The notes under the pieces were generated by a model. That model saw only the letters and a program-made list of their open reading frames with translations. It was not told the origin of the DNA and ran no database searches. Source: Oceanobacillus kimchii X50 (lineage in GTDB: Bacteria > Bacillota > Bacilli > Bacillales > Amphibacillaceae). From it: a stretch of DNA of 64,000 nucleotides. Positions 8,898-18,666 of this stretch are shown piece after piece. The translations under genes and the position numbers were made by a program. Every line of letters starts with the position of its first letter. Position 1 is the stretch's first letter. The stretch is from the NCBI RefSeq assembly GCF_000340475.1, contig NZ_CM001792.1:402783-466782 (forward strand), given 5' to 3'.

Positions 8898-10493
8898 GTG
8901 GGAAAAAGAAGTATCTGGCTTATTTTTAGTATGGTTGTAATTGGATTTATTTTAGTTGGTTGTGCTAGTGAACCAGATGAATCTGGAGCAGAAGGAAATG
9001 GGGATGGACAGGATCAACAAGAAGGTGGAGATTTGGTGATTGCAACTGTTTCTGATGCGGTTGCTTTAGATCCTGCAGGAGTAAATGATGTACCTTCCTT
9101 TGATGTACAATACAATATTTTTGAAAAGTTAGTGAAACACGATAGCGATATGAACTTACAACCTAGCTTGACTAAAAGCTGGGAAACAGTGGATGATAAT
9201 ACCTGGCAATTTGAACTGCAAGAAGGTGTAACTTTTCATGATGGCGAACCATTTAATGCGGAAGCTGTCAAAGCCAATATCGAACGAATGTTAGATCCAG
9301 AAGTAGCTGCGCCTCATTCCTATTTATTAGATGGAGTGGAAGAAGTTGTAGCTGTGGATGAATATACCGTTCAATTTAAAACAGAGTACCCAATTTCTGG
9401 ACTACCTTCTAATTTAACACATCCAGTTGGATCCATGATTTCTCCAAAACTAATCGAAGAAGATTATGCAGCTATGGAGAATGGTGAAAATCCAGGTTCT
9501 GTAATCAATGAAAATCCAATTGGGACAGGTTATTTTAAATTTGATGAATGGAATACAGGGCAATACATTCGTTTAGTGAAAAATGAGGATTATTGGGATG
9601 GAACGGCTAATATAGATACAGTTACATTTAAAGTTGTATCTGAGGACCTAACACGAATCGCAGAACTACAAACTGGTGATTCACATATATCGAATCCGCT
9701 TAGTGCATCTGATGTAGAGCAATTAGAGCAATCAGAGGAAATGTTTGTAAATCAACAAGGTAGTGTTTCTTTAGATTATTTAGGTTTTAATATGGAACAA
9801 GAACCATTTGATGATAAGCTTGTTCGCCAAGCTATCTCGATGGCAATTAATAAAGATGAGATCATTGATGGAATCGCAAATGGTTATGGGAAAAAAGCGA
9901 TTGGTCCTCTAGCTCCTGGAGTTGCTGATTATGATGAAGATCTAACTGGATTAGAATATGATGTTGAACAAGCAAAAGAATTATTAGCAGAAGCTGGTTA
10001 TCCAGATGGTTTTTCTGCAACTATATGGACGAATGAAACGAGAGAGCGTTTAGATATTGCTACGAATGTCCAGGCGCAACTAAAAGCTATAGGGATTTCT
10101 ATAGATATTGAAGTATTTGAATGGGCAGCATACCTGGAGGAAATAGGAAAAGGTAACCACGATATGTTCATCTTAGGATGGTCAAATAGTACAGCAGAAG
10201 CGAATAATGGTATCGCGCCATTATTCCACTCAGATAACATTGGACCTTCTGGGAATCGTACATTTATGCAAAATGACGAGCTGGATCAACTGCTAGATGA
10301 GGGTCTCACAGAGATTGATGAGGAAGAGCGATTCAATAAATATCAGCGTGCGCAAGAGATACTAGTAGAGGAAGCTCCGGTAGTTTATCTTATGCATAAA
10401 GATTATTTAATGGGTGTACATGAAAGTGTAAACAACCTAGAAATGTTACCCACAAAAATGTTGTTATTAAAAGATGTTACGATTGAACAGTAA
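8898..10493 (+). CDS. ABC transporter substrate-binding lipoprotein, peptide/glutathione (SBP_bac_5) family
   Basis: 531 aa. The signal peptide ends in lipobox ILVGCAS with lipidated Cys22, followed by an acidic, Gly-rich linker. The mature protein shows SBP family 5 features: VNDVPSFDVQYNIFEKLV, LTKSWETVDDNTWQFELQEG and FHDGEPFNAEAVKANIERM. Such proteins capture oligopeptides, glutathione or nickel chelates outside the membrane for a Dpp/Opp-type permease. GTG start after AAGGAGGAAT. No permease or ATPase gene is beside it, so it must use a transporter encoded elsewhere. A perfect terminator follows at once, and the S9 peptidase precedes it by 135 bases. Confidence 0.9.
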   Translation: MGKRSIWLIFSMVVIGFILVGCASEPDESGAEGNGDGQDQQEGGDLVIATVSDAVALDPAGVNDVPSFDVQYNIFEKLVKHDSDMNLQPSLTKSWETVDDNTWQFELQEGVTFHDGEPFNAEAVKANIERMLDPEVAAPHSYLLDGVEEVVAVDEYTVQFKTEYPISGLPSNLTHPVGSMISPKLIEEDYAAMENGENPGSVINENPIGTGYFKFDEWNTGQYIRLVKNEDYWDGTANIDTVTFKVVSEDLTRIAELQTGDSHISNPLSASDVEQLEQSEEMFVNQQGSVSLDYLGFNMEQEPFDDKLVRQAISMAINKDEIIDGIANGYGKKAIGPLAPGVADYDEDLTGLEYDVEQAKELLAEAGYPDGFSATIWTNETRERLDIATNVQAQLKAIGISIDIEVFEWAAYLEEIGKGNHDMFILGWSNSTAEANNGIAPLFHSDNIGPSGNRTFMQNDELDQLLDEGLTEIDEEERFNKYQRAQEILVEEAPVVYLMHKDYLMGVHESVNNLEMLPTKMLLLKDVTIEQ

Positions 10494-10497
10494 AGTT

Positions 10498-10530
10498 AAA
10501 AGATTCTGAGGGAAATCCTCAGAATCTTTT
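10498..10530 (+). terminator. Rho-independent terminator after the SBP gene
   Basis: A 14-bp perfect stem (AAAAGATTCTGAGG with its complement), 5-base loop and T-rich tail immediately after the stop codon. Confidence 0.9.
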
Positions 10531-10579
10531 TTCGAATACATACATATAGTAATTATTTTAGTTATGATCCAACCTCAAC

Positions 10580-11464
10580 TTAATCTTGAATGGTGATACC
10601 TTGATAGTCGATAGGTATGTAATTAATTTGGTAATCCGCTAATAAAGACAAATTAGACATATAGCGTTGTAACGTTGCACCTTTTCCTTTTGAAGTTATT
10701 GATAGCATAGTTGGTCCCGCTCCACTTAAGATAGTGCCAAATGCACCATGTTTTTTAGCTTCCTCTCGAATATAAGAGAAGTTAGGAATTAGTTCCGAGC
10801 GAAAAGGCTCATGAAAGAGATCTTCTTCCATTAATTTCCCCGCTAACTTATAATCTTTACTGTATAAGGCAGCTATAGTTAAATTACTAATGGCGCTTGC
10901 TTTAGCTGCATAATCTCGTTTGTAGCTATCAGGTAAGCAATTTCTCGAGACGGAAGTCTTTAATTCTACATTTGGAATATAGGCAACAATATCGACATCA
11001 ATGTCTTTCAACTGAATATGTTCAATTTTCTCTTCAAATACCGTTGAAATGATTAATCCGCCATATATAGAAGGTGCAACATTATCAGGATGCCCTTCAA
11101 TCTCCGTACCATATTGTAATTTTTGTTCCGGTGTTAAATGTAGATTTCCTAATTGATTGGCAAGCTCGATACCTGCAACAATAGCAGAAGCGCTGCTTCC
11201 TAAACCGCGAGCCAAAGGAATATCGTTTGCTTCCTGTACTTTACAAGCTGGTAGAGTAATACCATGTTTATGAGCAATATGTTCTGCAATATTCCATATA
11301 AAGTGGTTTTCTGTAGAAATGGACTCACCGTCAGAATAAAATTGTAAGCTATTTGCCTCCAGTACATTGAGGTGTAAATATAAGCCTAATGCAAGCCCTG
11401 TTGAATCAAAACCAGGGCCAACATTACCACTGCTTGCTGGAACAGAGATACGGAAAGGCTTCAT
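10580..11464 (-). CDS. thrB: Homoserine kinase
   Basis: 294 aa GHMP kinase making O-phosphohomoserine from homoserine and ATP. It has the N-terminal [15 protein letters not shown] segment (9-23), the ATP-loop [11 protein letters not shown] (84-94) and the C-terminal [12 protein letters not shown]. Length is typical (about 290-310 aa). Its start overlaps the thrC stop codon. Last gene of hom-thrC-thrB, the order found in B. subtilis. Confidence 0.96.
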   Translation of the reverse strand: MKPFRISVPASSGNVGPGFDSTGLALGLYLHLNVLEANSLQFYSDGESISTENHFIWNIAEHIAHKHGITLPACKVQEANDIPLARGLGSSASAIVAGIELANQLGNLHLTPEQKLQYGTEIEGHPDNVAPSIYGGLIISTVFEEKIEHIQLKDIDVDIVAYIPNVELKTSVSRNCLPDSYKRDYAAKASAISNLTIAALYSKDYKLAGKLMEEDLFHEPFRSELIPNFSYIREEAKKHGAFGTILSGAGPTMLSITSKGKGATLQRYMSNLSLLADYQINYIPIDYQGITIQD

Positions 11465-12522
11465 GATGTGATCAGCTCTTCAAGATAGTCCATAACTGCT
11501 TTTTCGTTGTTTGGTAAGTTAACAGGATCAATCGATAATTGATCGATTGCAGTTTGTGGATCCTTTAATCCATTACCAGTCAATACAGCAACAACTTTAC
11601 TTCCTTTTGGAATACTCCCACTTTTAACTTGTTGGATCACACCAGCTATAGATGCTGCTGAACCTGGTTCTGCAAAAATACCTTCTTTTTGTGGAAGTAG
11701 TTTGAATGCATTTACGATCTCATCATCCGTTACATACCCAATACTACCATTCGATTCTTCTTTTGCATTTAAGGCAAGCTCCCAGCTTGCTGGGTTACCT
11801 ATACGAATGGCAGTGGCTATTGTTTCTGGTTGCTCAATGACTTTATTTTTTACGATAGCTGCAGCACCTTCTGCTTCAAATCCCATCATTTTTGGTAATC
11901 CTGATTGATATTTTTCGTTATATTCTTTAAACCCTTTCCAATATGCACTAATATTTCCCGCATTACCTACTGGAATAGCAAGAATATCAGGAGCCGAACC
12001 TAATTGATCGCAGACTTCGAATGCGGCAGTTTTTTGTCCGTCAATTCGATATGGATTAACAGAGTTAACTAATGTAACGGCTGATTTTTCACTGATTTTA
12101 CGAACCATTTGTAGTGCCTCATCAAAATTACCGTCTATCTCAACAATCTCTGCACCGTACATGACTGCTTGAGCTAATTTTCCTAGAGCAACTTTTCCTT
12201 TAGGGATGACAATAATTGCGCGTATACCAGCTCTAGCAGCATAGGCTGCAGCTGCAGCTGATGTATTTCCGGTAGAAGCACAAATAATTGATTTGCTGCC
12301 TTCCTCTATTGCTTTTGCAACTGCCATGACCATACCTCTATCTTTAAACGAGCCAGTTGGGTTTAAGCCTTCAAATTTTCCGTATAACTCTATTCCCAAT
12401 TCCCTTGATAAAGTTGGAAAAGACAATAAAGGAGTGTTTCCTTCCATTAGACTTAATGGTGGTGTCTGGTCGGTGACTGGTAATAATTCCGCATATTCCT
12501 TTAATAATCCTTGCCAAGTCAT
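11461..12522 (-). CDS. thrC: Threonine synthase
   Basis: 353 aa fold-type II PLP enzyme that converts O-phosphohomoserine to threonine. The PLP lysine is Lys60 in TGSFKDRG, and the phosphate-binding loop is seen as AIPVGNAGN near residue 185. It is the short, B. subtilis-like form without the large N-terminal extension of E. coli ThrC. It overlaps hom by one base and thrB by four bases, so the three genes are translationally coupled. Confidence 0.96.
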   Translation of the reverse strand: MTWQGLLKEYAELLPVTDQTPPLSLMEGNTPLLSFPTLSRELGIELYGKFEGLNPTGSFKDRGMVMAVAKAIEEGSKSIICASTGNTSAAAAAYAARAGIRAIIVIPKGKVALGKLAQAVMYGAEIVEIDGNFDEALQMVRKISEKSAVTLVNSVNPYRIDGQKTAAFEVCDQLGSAPDILAIPVGNAGNISAYWKGFKEYNEKYQSGLPKMMGFEAEGAAAIVKNKVIEQPETIATAIRIGNPASWELALNAKEESNGSIGYVTDDEIVNAFKLLPQKEGIFAEPGSAASIAGVIQQVKSGSIPKGSKVVAVLTGNGLKDPQTAIDQLSIDPVNLPNNEKAVMDYLEELITS

Positions 12523-13820
12523 TACATCACTTCCCCTTCCACTTTATAATAGCTTTTGACTTCAATAACTGCTTCAAAACTTCGCAACTTCTCTAACGTA
12601 TGTTGGAAATTGGATAAAGATGTATCATGAGTTACGACGACAATTTCAGCTGACTCATACTCATTTACAGGCGTCTGTACAATACGTTGGAAGCTTATAT
12701 CTTGTTCATGGAATAATGATGATATTTTAGAAAGTACACCAGTTTCATCTTTTACATAAAGTCGAACATAATATTGGCTATGCCGTTTATTGACTGGTGT
12801 TAAAGTTTTAGAGAACTGCATTTCATTTGATTGATTGCCAGATACACCGAGACGAAGTCCTTTTATTGCTGCACTGACATCAGATAGTATTGCTGTAGCA
12901 GTTGGTAAACTACCGGCTCCAGGACCATAAAACATGGTTTCACCTACTGCCTCGCCATATACATAAACAGCGTTGTATTCGTTCTTTACACTAGATAATG
13001 GGTGATTTTTTGATAAGAGAGTGGGTTGTACATTTACTTCCAGCTCTTGATCGTTAAAATTCGCAAAACCAATAAGTTTCATTGTATAACCGAGTTGCTT
13101 TCCGTAACGTAAATCTTCTAATTCTATTCCTCGAATGCCGTTTACTTCTACATCGCTTAATTCAACAGGAGTTGAGAAAGCAAGTCGACCGAGGATGGCC
13201 ATTTTTCGTGCAGCGTCTAAGCCTTCAACATCTGAAGTAGGGTCGGCTTCCGCAAATCCTAACCGTTGTGCTTCTGATAGAGCGTCCTCATAACTCATGC
13301 CATCTTCATCCATTTTCGTTAGAATGTAGTTTGTTGTACCATTCACAATTCCCATGACACGTTGAATATGGTCAGTGGATAATCCTTCCGTAATCCCTCT
13401 TAGAATAGGAATACCTCCAGCAACGCTTGCCTCATAATAGAAGTCACAACGATTTTTTGTTGCTTCAGCTTGTAACTCAGGACCATGTAATGCGACTAAA
13501 TCTTTATTCGCAGATACTACATGTTTTTTATTTTTAAAGGCACGTAAAATATATTCTTTTGCCTGGTCAATGCCACCCATTACTTCTACTATAATATCGA
13601 TAGATGAATGATCTAATACATCACTCGGATCTGTCGTGAGCAAATCATCATTAATATGTATATTCCTTGCTTTATCTAAATTTCTTACCAACACTTTTGA
13701 AACTTCTACTTCGCAACCAAGTTGATGAGTTAATTTTTCACGATGATCGTTAATTAATTGAATAACACCAGACCCAACAACTCCTAAACCTAATAAACCA
13801 ACAGATACTTTATCTTTCAC
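12522..13820 (-). CDS. hom: Homoserine dehydrogenase with C-terminal ACT domain
   Basis: 432 aa. The Rossmann motif GLGVVGSG is at residues 11-18, the catalytic dehydrogenase core follows ([32 protein letters not shown]), and an ACT regulatory domain occupies about residues 350-425 ([19 protein letters not shown]). The ACT domain is the usual site of threonine feedback inhibition in this family. GTG start after GAGGGGTG. First gene of the threonine operon. No T-box or other leader hairpin is recognisable in the 135-base upstream region. Confidence 0.96.
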   Translation of the reverse strand: MKDKVSVGLLGLGVVGSGVIQLINDHREKLTHQLGCEVEVSKVLVRNLDKARNIHINDDLLTTDPSDVLDHSSIDIIVEVMGGIDQAKEYILRAFKNKKHVVSANKDLVALHGPELQAEATKNRCDFYYEASVAGGIPILRGITEGLSTDHIQRVMGIVNGTTNYILTKMDEDGMSYEDALSEAQRLGFAEADPTSDVEGLDAARKMAILGRLAFSTPVELSDVEVNGIRGIELEDLRYGKQLGYTMKLIGFANFNDQELEVNVQPTLLSKNHPLSSVKNEYNAVYVYGEAVGETMFYGPGAGSLPTATAILSDVSAAIKGLRLGVSGNQSNEMQFSKTLTPVNKRHSQYYVRLYVKDETGVLSKISSLFHEQDISFQRIVQTPVNEYESAEIVVVTHDTSLSNFQHTLEKLRSFEAVIEVKSYYKVEGEVM

Positions 13821-13955
13821 ACTTTCACCCCTCTACGATGATATATTGAATACATTTAAACACGAAAACCAATGTATGGCAATAGTGAATTATTTGAAAT
13901 TAACAAATAAATGTTGTGTTAATACACTAATAGAAAGAGAGTAGGAGGAAAGCAG

Positions 13956-14120
13956 ATGAGAGAAGCAGTGATTGGAGCAATATTTCTTGTTTGTTTAGCA
14001 ATCGGTTGTATACTTGGTTATTTTTTCGGAAGTACAGAAACTGGGGGAACTATTGGTTTAGCTTTTGGGCTAGGAAGTATTTTATTATTTCGAAAACGTA
14101 GAAGAAAAGATGGCATATAA
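13956..14120 (+). CDS. Small two-helix membrane protein, unknown function
   Basis: A 54-residue ORF with an excellent start (GTAGGAGGAAAGCAG then ATG). It encodes two hydrophobic segments (about residues 4-24 and 32-45) separated by a Gly/Ser/Thr turn (FGSTETGG) and ends in a strongly basic tail (RKRRRKDGI), predicting a hairpin with the tail in the cytoplasm. It is divergent from hom. I do not recognise a family. Coding status rests on the ribosome binding site and the protein-like composition. Confidence 0.65.
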   Translation: MREAVIGAIFLVCLAIGCILGYFFGSTETGGTIGLAFGLGSILLFRKRRRKDGI

Positions 14121-14169
14121 CTAAGAACATTCGTTGGCGTTTCTCAACAAATCATAGAAAAAGCTCTTG

Positions 14170-14470
14170 AAGTTATTGAGAAGTATTATAGAGAGATTGG
14201 GACAAAGGCATTTAGGCAAAAGATAAATCCGAATGAGTAGGCTTTGAAACCCTGCTTCAGAAATATACTACCCTTATCCTAAGGCGGGTGGCGAGCCTCC
14301 GGATGCTTATGCATCTGGGTCTCGCCTAGGCCTCTTTCCTATAGGACAAGGAAGTCCCCGGCAGCATTGCATCGCATGCAGAAAATCGATTTTTGATTTT
14401 AAAGGAGTCTCCGTATATTTCTCAAGCTTATTCTATCTATCATAAGTCTTTTAGCAAAACTTTTTGATAT
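14170..14470. repeat. Intergenic repeat, copy A (inverted relative to copy B at 62263-62560)
   Basis: Read on the minus strand, this approximately 300-base segment matches the plus strand at 62263-62560 along its length, with identical blocks such as GGAGACTCCTT, AAAATCGATTTTCTGC, GATGCAATGCTG, CTTCCTTGTCCTAT, GCATCCGGAGGCTC and TTTATCTTTTGC. A GGCGAG/CTCGCC hairpin with an ATGC/GCAT upper stem is kept in both copies. It occupies the 381-base gap between the small membrane protein and the MFS gene. No transposase is present. A short frame ending QKINPNE then stop reads through one end in both copies. Confidence 0.75.
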
Positions 14471-14501
14471 GCCTCAACTTCTCCTTGCTTTTTGATTAAT
14501 A

Positions 14502-15665
14502 CTAAGAAACAGCCGATTGTTTATCTTTATATCCTTTTAAAGCAATAATCGATACGATAAGACCGATAAATACAATTGCTCCTCCTACATATGCATTTGC
14601 TTGTACATGAGACTTTTCAATGACAAAGCTACCTATAAATGAACCAATTGCTATTCCGAAGTGTAATGCAGAATTATTTAGACTTACTAATATATCTGCA
14701 TTTTTAGGTGCAGTTTCAATTAATAAGCTTTGGATTGGTGGTGACACTGCCCAGCTCATCATGCCCCAAATAATTAATACAACAAAGAAGATAATTATAT
14801 TAAATGTAGCAAAAGGCAATGAGATAATCGCTAAAATAAAGAGCGTAATCACTGTAAGAATAGTACGTTTCGGACCAAAATGATCAGATAAAGCTCCGCC
14901 AGCACCACCGCCACTAACTGCAGCGATTCCAAAAGCAAAATAGACAACACTAAGCCAGAAACCATTCATATCCATCGTTTCACTAACGAAAGGGTTTAAG
15001 TAAGCATACAATGTAGTATGTCCAGCCAATACAAATAAGGTAGTTAGTAATGCGAATAAAACGGATTTGCTACTAAGCATTTTAAGCTGGGTTTGTAATG
15101 GTAAAGGTTTTTCGGATGTATAAATCCTCGTCATAAAGAAATATACGCCTATCATTGATAAAACGGTTAATATTGCTATGAGTACAAATGGTGCTCTCCA
15201 TCCGAATGCTTCTCCAAGTATTAAACCAAAGGGGATACCAAACACTAATGAACCACTTACGCCCATACTAACAATTCCAATAGCTCTCCCGCGGTATTCG
15301 GGTTGAACAATGGATGATGCCATCATGATACAAAGCACAATAAGTATCGAAGCACTTGCTGCAGAGACAATTCTACTTATAAATAGCATTGTATAGGAAA
15401 AACTAAATACAGCAATTAAATTACCAATAAAAAAAGTACTTAAAGCTATTAATGTTAATTTTTTTCGTTCAATTGAAGCCGTTAGAAATAATAAAATTGG
15501 TGCTGATACTGCAAATACAAGTGAAAAGATGGTAATAAGCAATCCAGCCTGTCCCATCGTAACATCAAGATCATTTGCTACTAAATCTAAAATACCACTT
15601 ATAATTAATTCTACCATTCCAACTACAAAGGAAATGGTCATTAATAGATACACTCGTTTATCCAT
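14502..15665 (-). CDS. MFS transporter, DHA1 (AraJ/YdhP-like) family
   Basis: 387 aa with about 12 hydrophobic segments, the length usual for DHA1 exporters of sugars, nucleosides or drugs. Recognisable pieces are the N-terminal MVELIISGILDLVANDL segment, a cytoplasmic loop after helix 2 (TASIERKKL) and GGGAGGALSDHFGPKR between helices 7 and 8. The ribosome binding site is weak. Monocistronic: the intergenic repeat lies downstream and the divergent squalene synthase-like gene upstream. Substrate cannot be told from sequence. Confidence 0.82.
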   Translation of the reverse strand: MDKRVYLLMTISFVVGMVELIISGILDLVANDLDVTMGQAGLLITIFSLVFAVSAPILLFLTASIERKKLTLIALSTFFIGNLIAVFSFSYTMLFISRIVSAASASILIVLCIMMASSIVQPEYRGRAIGIVSMGVSGSLVFGIPFGLILGEAFGWRAPFVLIAILTVLSMIGVYFFMTRIYTSEKPLPLQTQLKMLSSKSVLFALLTTLFVLAGHTTLYAYLNPFVSETMDMNGFWLSVVYFAFGIAAVSGGGAGGALSDHFGPKRTILTVITLFILAIISLPFATFNIIIFFVVLIIWGMMSWAVSPPIQSLLIETAPKNADILVSLNNSALHFGIAIGSFIGSFVIEKSHVQANAYVGGAIVFIGLIVSIIALKGYKDKQSAVS

Positions 15666-15842
15666 ATTAACACAGCCTTACATAAAATTTCGCAACATGA
15701 CTATCGTAGACTTATTTTTACAGAAGTACAAGAGAATAGTATTTATTTACAAATTTTTTACACAGCACAGTTAAAAAGGAAAAAAAGTGTTGTATTTGTT
15801 ATACTTGTAATATCGCATGAATCGGACAAGGAGGAGTCTTTG

Positions 15843-16664
15843 GTGAGTAATCAAGCAACATTAGATAAAGAAGCAATGAAGGTACTCAAAGAAACTAGTC
15901 GAACATTTTACATTCCAATAAAGCTGCTGAATAAAACATTAAGGAAAACAGTTGGTTCAGCATACCTTTGTATGCGTGCGATTGATGAAATGGAAGATCA
16001 TGAAGCTTTGGATTCTTCTAGTAAGCAGGAATTACTAATCCAAACAAGTCGATTATTACAAGCGGAATCGTTTGATAATGTTGCTTACCAATCATTAATT
16101 GATCCGTATCGTAATATTCTCCCAGAAGTAACAATTAGATTAAATGATTGGTTGCTTTATTGCCCTTCAAATATTGTTACGAAAGTTAAGGCTTCTACTA
16201 GTGAGATGGCGGAAGGAATGGCAAAATGGGTAGCTAGAGACTGGGAAGTAAACACCAAAGAAGACTTAGATGAATATACGTATTATGTGGCTGGGCTAGT
16301 CGGTGTCATGCTATCAGATATTTGGCAATGGTATGATGGAACAGAAACAGATCGTGAGTTAGCTATTGGGTACGGTCGAGGATTACAAGCTGTCAATATA
16401 TTAAGGAATATTGATGAAGATGCTGAACGCGGAGTAGGTTTCTTCCCGGATGATTGGACTAAAAAAGAAATGTTTGAATATGCAGAGATGAATTTACATA
16501 TGGGAGATCAATATATGGAACAAATTTCCACAAAGAATATTTTGTTATTCTGTCGTATTCCATTAGCACTTGCGCAAAAAACATTGGACGCATTGAAAAA
16601 AGGGAAAGAAAAAATATCACGGGATGAAGTTGAAAACACAGTTGATCACATTATAAATTCATAA
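15843..16664 (+). CDS. Squalene/phytoene synthase family protein (YisP-like)
   Basis: About 273 aa. Two aspartate-rich prenyl-diphosphate motifs are present: RAIDEMEDHE (about residues 43-52) and LRNIDEDAERG (about 187-197). The first is DEMED rather than the canonical DDxxD, as in B. subtilis YisP, which acts as a farnesyl diphosphate phosphatase rather than a synthase (family knowledge). A similar role is likely here but inferred. I place the start at the GTG eight bases after AAGGAGG; an in-frame TTG one codon earlier (15840) is possible. No carotenoid or hopanoid genes are nearby. Confidence 0.85.
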   Translation: MSNQATLDKEAMKVLKETSRTFYIPIKLLNKTLRKTVGSAYLCMRAIDEMEDHEALDSSSKQELLIQTSRLLQAESFDNVAYQSLIDPYRNILPEVTIRLNDWLLYCPSNIVTKVKASTSEMAEGMAKWVARDWEVNTKEDLDEYTYYVAGLVGVMLSDIWQWYDGTETDRELAIGYGRGLQAVNILRNIDEDAERGVGFFPDDWTKKEMFEYAEMNLHMGDQYMEQISTKNILLFCRIPLALAQKTLDALKKGKEKISRDEVENTVDHIINS

Positions 16665-16732
16665 ATGAAGATATTTTATTCGTGCATAATTTATCCATGC
16701 TTCGAACAGATTTTAAAATTAATCCATTTATA

Positions 16733-16767
16733 AAAAGAATTCTGCTAAAAATTGCAGGATTCTTTTA
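16733..16767 (+). terminator. Terminator after the squalene synthase-like gene
   Basis: Stem GAATTCTGC / GCAGGATTC (one G-U pair) with an 8-base loop and TTTT tail. The remaining 270 bases before the BCCT gene are AT-rich; beyond a possible TATACT box near 16989 I see no defined element. Confidence 0.75.
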
Positions 16768-17035
16768 TTTTGGTGTAAATAAAGTGATTTGAGGGAAGAT
16801 TTTATTCTAATTCTTCTCTTTCCTTCTGTATTTAACGAGAAACTATAGGGGATATTATTTGTATGAACAAAAATAAAAAACTATAATTAAAAACTGTGTT
16901 TAATAAATGAGCAAGTTGGTGGAATTCTGTTGTGATTCACGTTTTCTCTGTTTTCATTTATCCATCCAACGGTCTTTAAGAACAGTTTATACTACTAACT
17001 TTAGGCGACTTGCTGTAAAAAACAGGAGGTAAAAC

Positions 17036-18586
17036 GTGAGATCCAAAAATAAAAAGGAACTCGATTGGCCCGTTTTTTATATAAGCGGCGGTTTTTTAAT
17101 ATTATTTATCATCCTTTCATTATTAAGTAAGGAGAAAGTTGGAGAGTGGGTAAATACTTTATTTACTTATTCCTCAGATTGGTTCGGGGCATATTGGCAA
17201 ATATTACTATTACTTAATTTCTTAATCGGACTAGGATTAGCCGTATCAAAATATGGAAAAGTTCGTTTAGGGAAAATGGATAAACCAAAGTATAGTTATT
17301 TTGGTTGGGTAAGTATGATTTTGGTGACATTACTCGCGAGTGGCGGTGTCTTCTGGGCAGCTGCTGAACCGATGTATCATTATATGGATACACCACCTTT
17401 GTTTGGTGGTGGAGAGTTTAACTATTTAGACGGTGCAATGGCTCAAGCTTTTGTTCATTGGGGGTTCCTTGCATGGGCGATTCTCGGTACTTTAGCAGTG
17501 GTAGTCATGATGTACGTCCATTATCACAAAGGATATCCATTAAAACCTAGAGGATTACTATACCCAATATTTGGTGAAAAAATTTTTGAAAAGAGTGTTG
17601 TCGGAACACTTGCAGACAGCTTTTCAATTATAGCAACAGTAGCAGGTACACTTGGCCCATTAGGATTTCTAGGGTTACAGATTTCTTATGGATTAAATCA
17701 TTTATTTGGAGTACCCAATACACTTGTGATAAGTATGTTAGTAGTGCTTGGATTAGTCACAGTTGCTGCAATATCTGCTGCGACAGGCGTAGATAGAGGA
17801 ATTTATCATTTAAGTAATTGGAATGTACAATTTACGATTCTTCTAGCATTACTTGTATTTCTAATTGGTCCAACAACATTTATTATTGATGCTTTTATCG
17901 GTGGAACAGGGGCTCATTTACAAAATTTCTTTACAATGAATTTGTTTCGTGGAGATGAAGGTTGGTTATCTGGTTGGACGATATTTTTCTGGGGTTGGTT
18001 TATTGGCTATGCTCCAATGCTTATTGTATTTATAAGCCGTATTTCCAGGGGTCGAACAATTCGTGAACTAATTATTGCGGTATCCGTTGTTGCACCATTA
18101 GTTACAAATTTCTGGTTCTCTGTTGTAGGAGGAACGGGGATATTCTTTGAAAATGAAAACCCAGGTTCTGTTTCCAATGCTTTAACAGAGGGGGGAATGC
18201 CTGCAGCTGTTATGGCAATAACGGATCAATTACCTATGGGAGTTATATTTGGAGTAGGATTTTTATTAGTATCGATTATATTTGTAGCTACTACTACGGA
18301 TACGATGTCATATACAGTCGCTGCGACATTATCGGGTCATGATAACCCGAAACGTTGGTTACGTGTGTTCTGGGCAATCATCTTTGGTGCTACAACAGCT
18401 GTAATTTTAACGATTGGGGAAGACAGTATTACATCGATACAAAATTCTATTGTTATTACTGCAGTTCCTGTATCTTTCTTGTTGTTACCACCATTGTGGA
18501 ATGCGCCAAAAATTGCAAAGAAAATGGCATTAGAACAAGGGTTAATATGGCAGCGTGAAATGAATAAAAAAGTGGATAAAGATTAA
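17036..18586 (+). CDS. BCCT-family transporter (betaine/choline/carnitine type)
   Basis: 516 aa with 12 predicted membrane helices. The BCCT signature region is clear: FWAAAEPMYHYMDTP near residues 103-117 and GWTIFFWGWFIGYAP near 310-324, followed by FISRISRGRTIRE. Family members carry betaine, choline, carnitine or ectoine with sodium, protons or by exchange, for osmoprotection. GTG start after ACAGGAGGT. Monocistronic, with a 15-bp perfect terminator behind it. The long 370-base upstream gap may hold osmotic regulation, but no element is assignable. Confidence 0.92.
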   Translation: MRSKNKKELDWPVFYISGGFLILFIILSLLSKEKVGEWVNTLFTYSSDWFGAYWQILLLLNFLIGLGLAVSKYGKVRLGKMDKPKYSYFGWVSMILVTLLASGGVFWAAAEPMYHYMDTPPLFGGGEFNYLDGAMAQAFVHWGFLAWAILGTLAVVVMMYVHYHKGYPLKPRGLLYPIFGEKIFEKSVVGTLADSFSIIATVAGTLGPLGFLGLQISYGLNHLFGVPNTLVISMLVVLGLVTVAAISAATGVDRGIYHLSNWNVQFTILLALLVFLIGPTTFIIDAFIGGTGAHLQNFFTMNLFRGDEGWLSGWTIFFWGWFIGYAPMLIVFISRISRGRTIRELIIAVSVVAPLVTNFWFSVVGGTGIFFENENPGSVSNALTEGGMPAAVMAITDQLPMGVIFGVGFLLVSIIFVATTTDTMSYTVAATLSGHDNPKRWLRVFWAIIFGATTAVILTIGEDSITSIQNSIVITAVPVSFLLLPPLWNAPKIAKKMALEQGLIWQREMNKKVDKD

Positions 18587-18594
18587 AAAAATAA

Positions 18595-18635
18595 ATATCA
18601 AAAAGACGGTCTCATAAGGGCCGTCTTTTTGATAT
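18595..18635. terminator. Terminator after the BCCT gene
   Basis: A 15-bp perfect stem (18595-18609 with 18621-18635) around an 11-base loop. It contains AAAAAGACGG and CCGTCTTTTT, so it can work on both strands, between convergent genes. Confidence 0.9.
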
Positions 18636-18666
18636 AAACTAATTTTTCCTTAAAAAGGCTTTGTTG

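Noticed and set aside
13821..13955. T-box or other leader attenuator for the hom-thrC-thrB operon.
   Set aside because: Only 135 bases separate hom from the divergent small gene; no T-box sequence or terminator hairpin is present.
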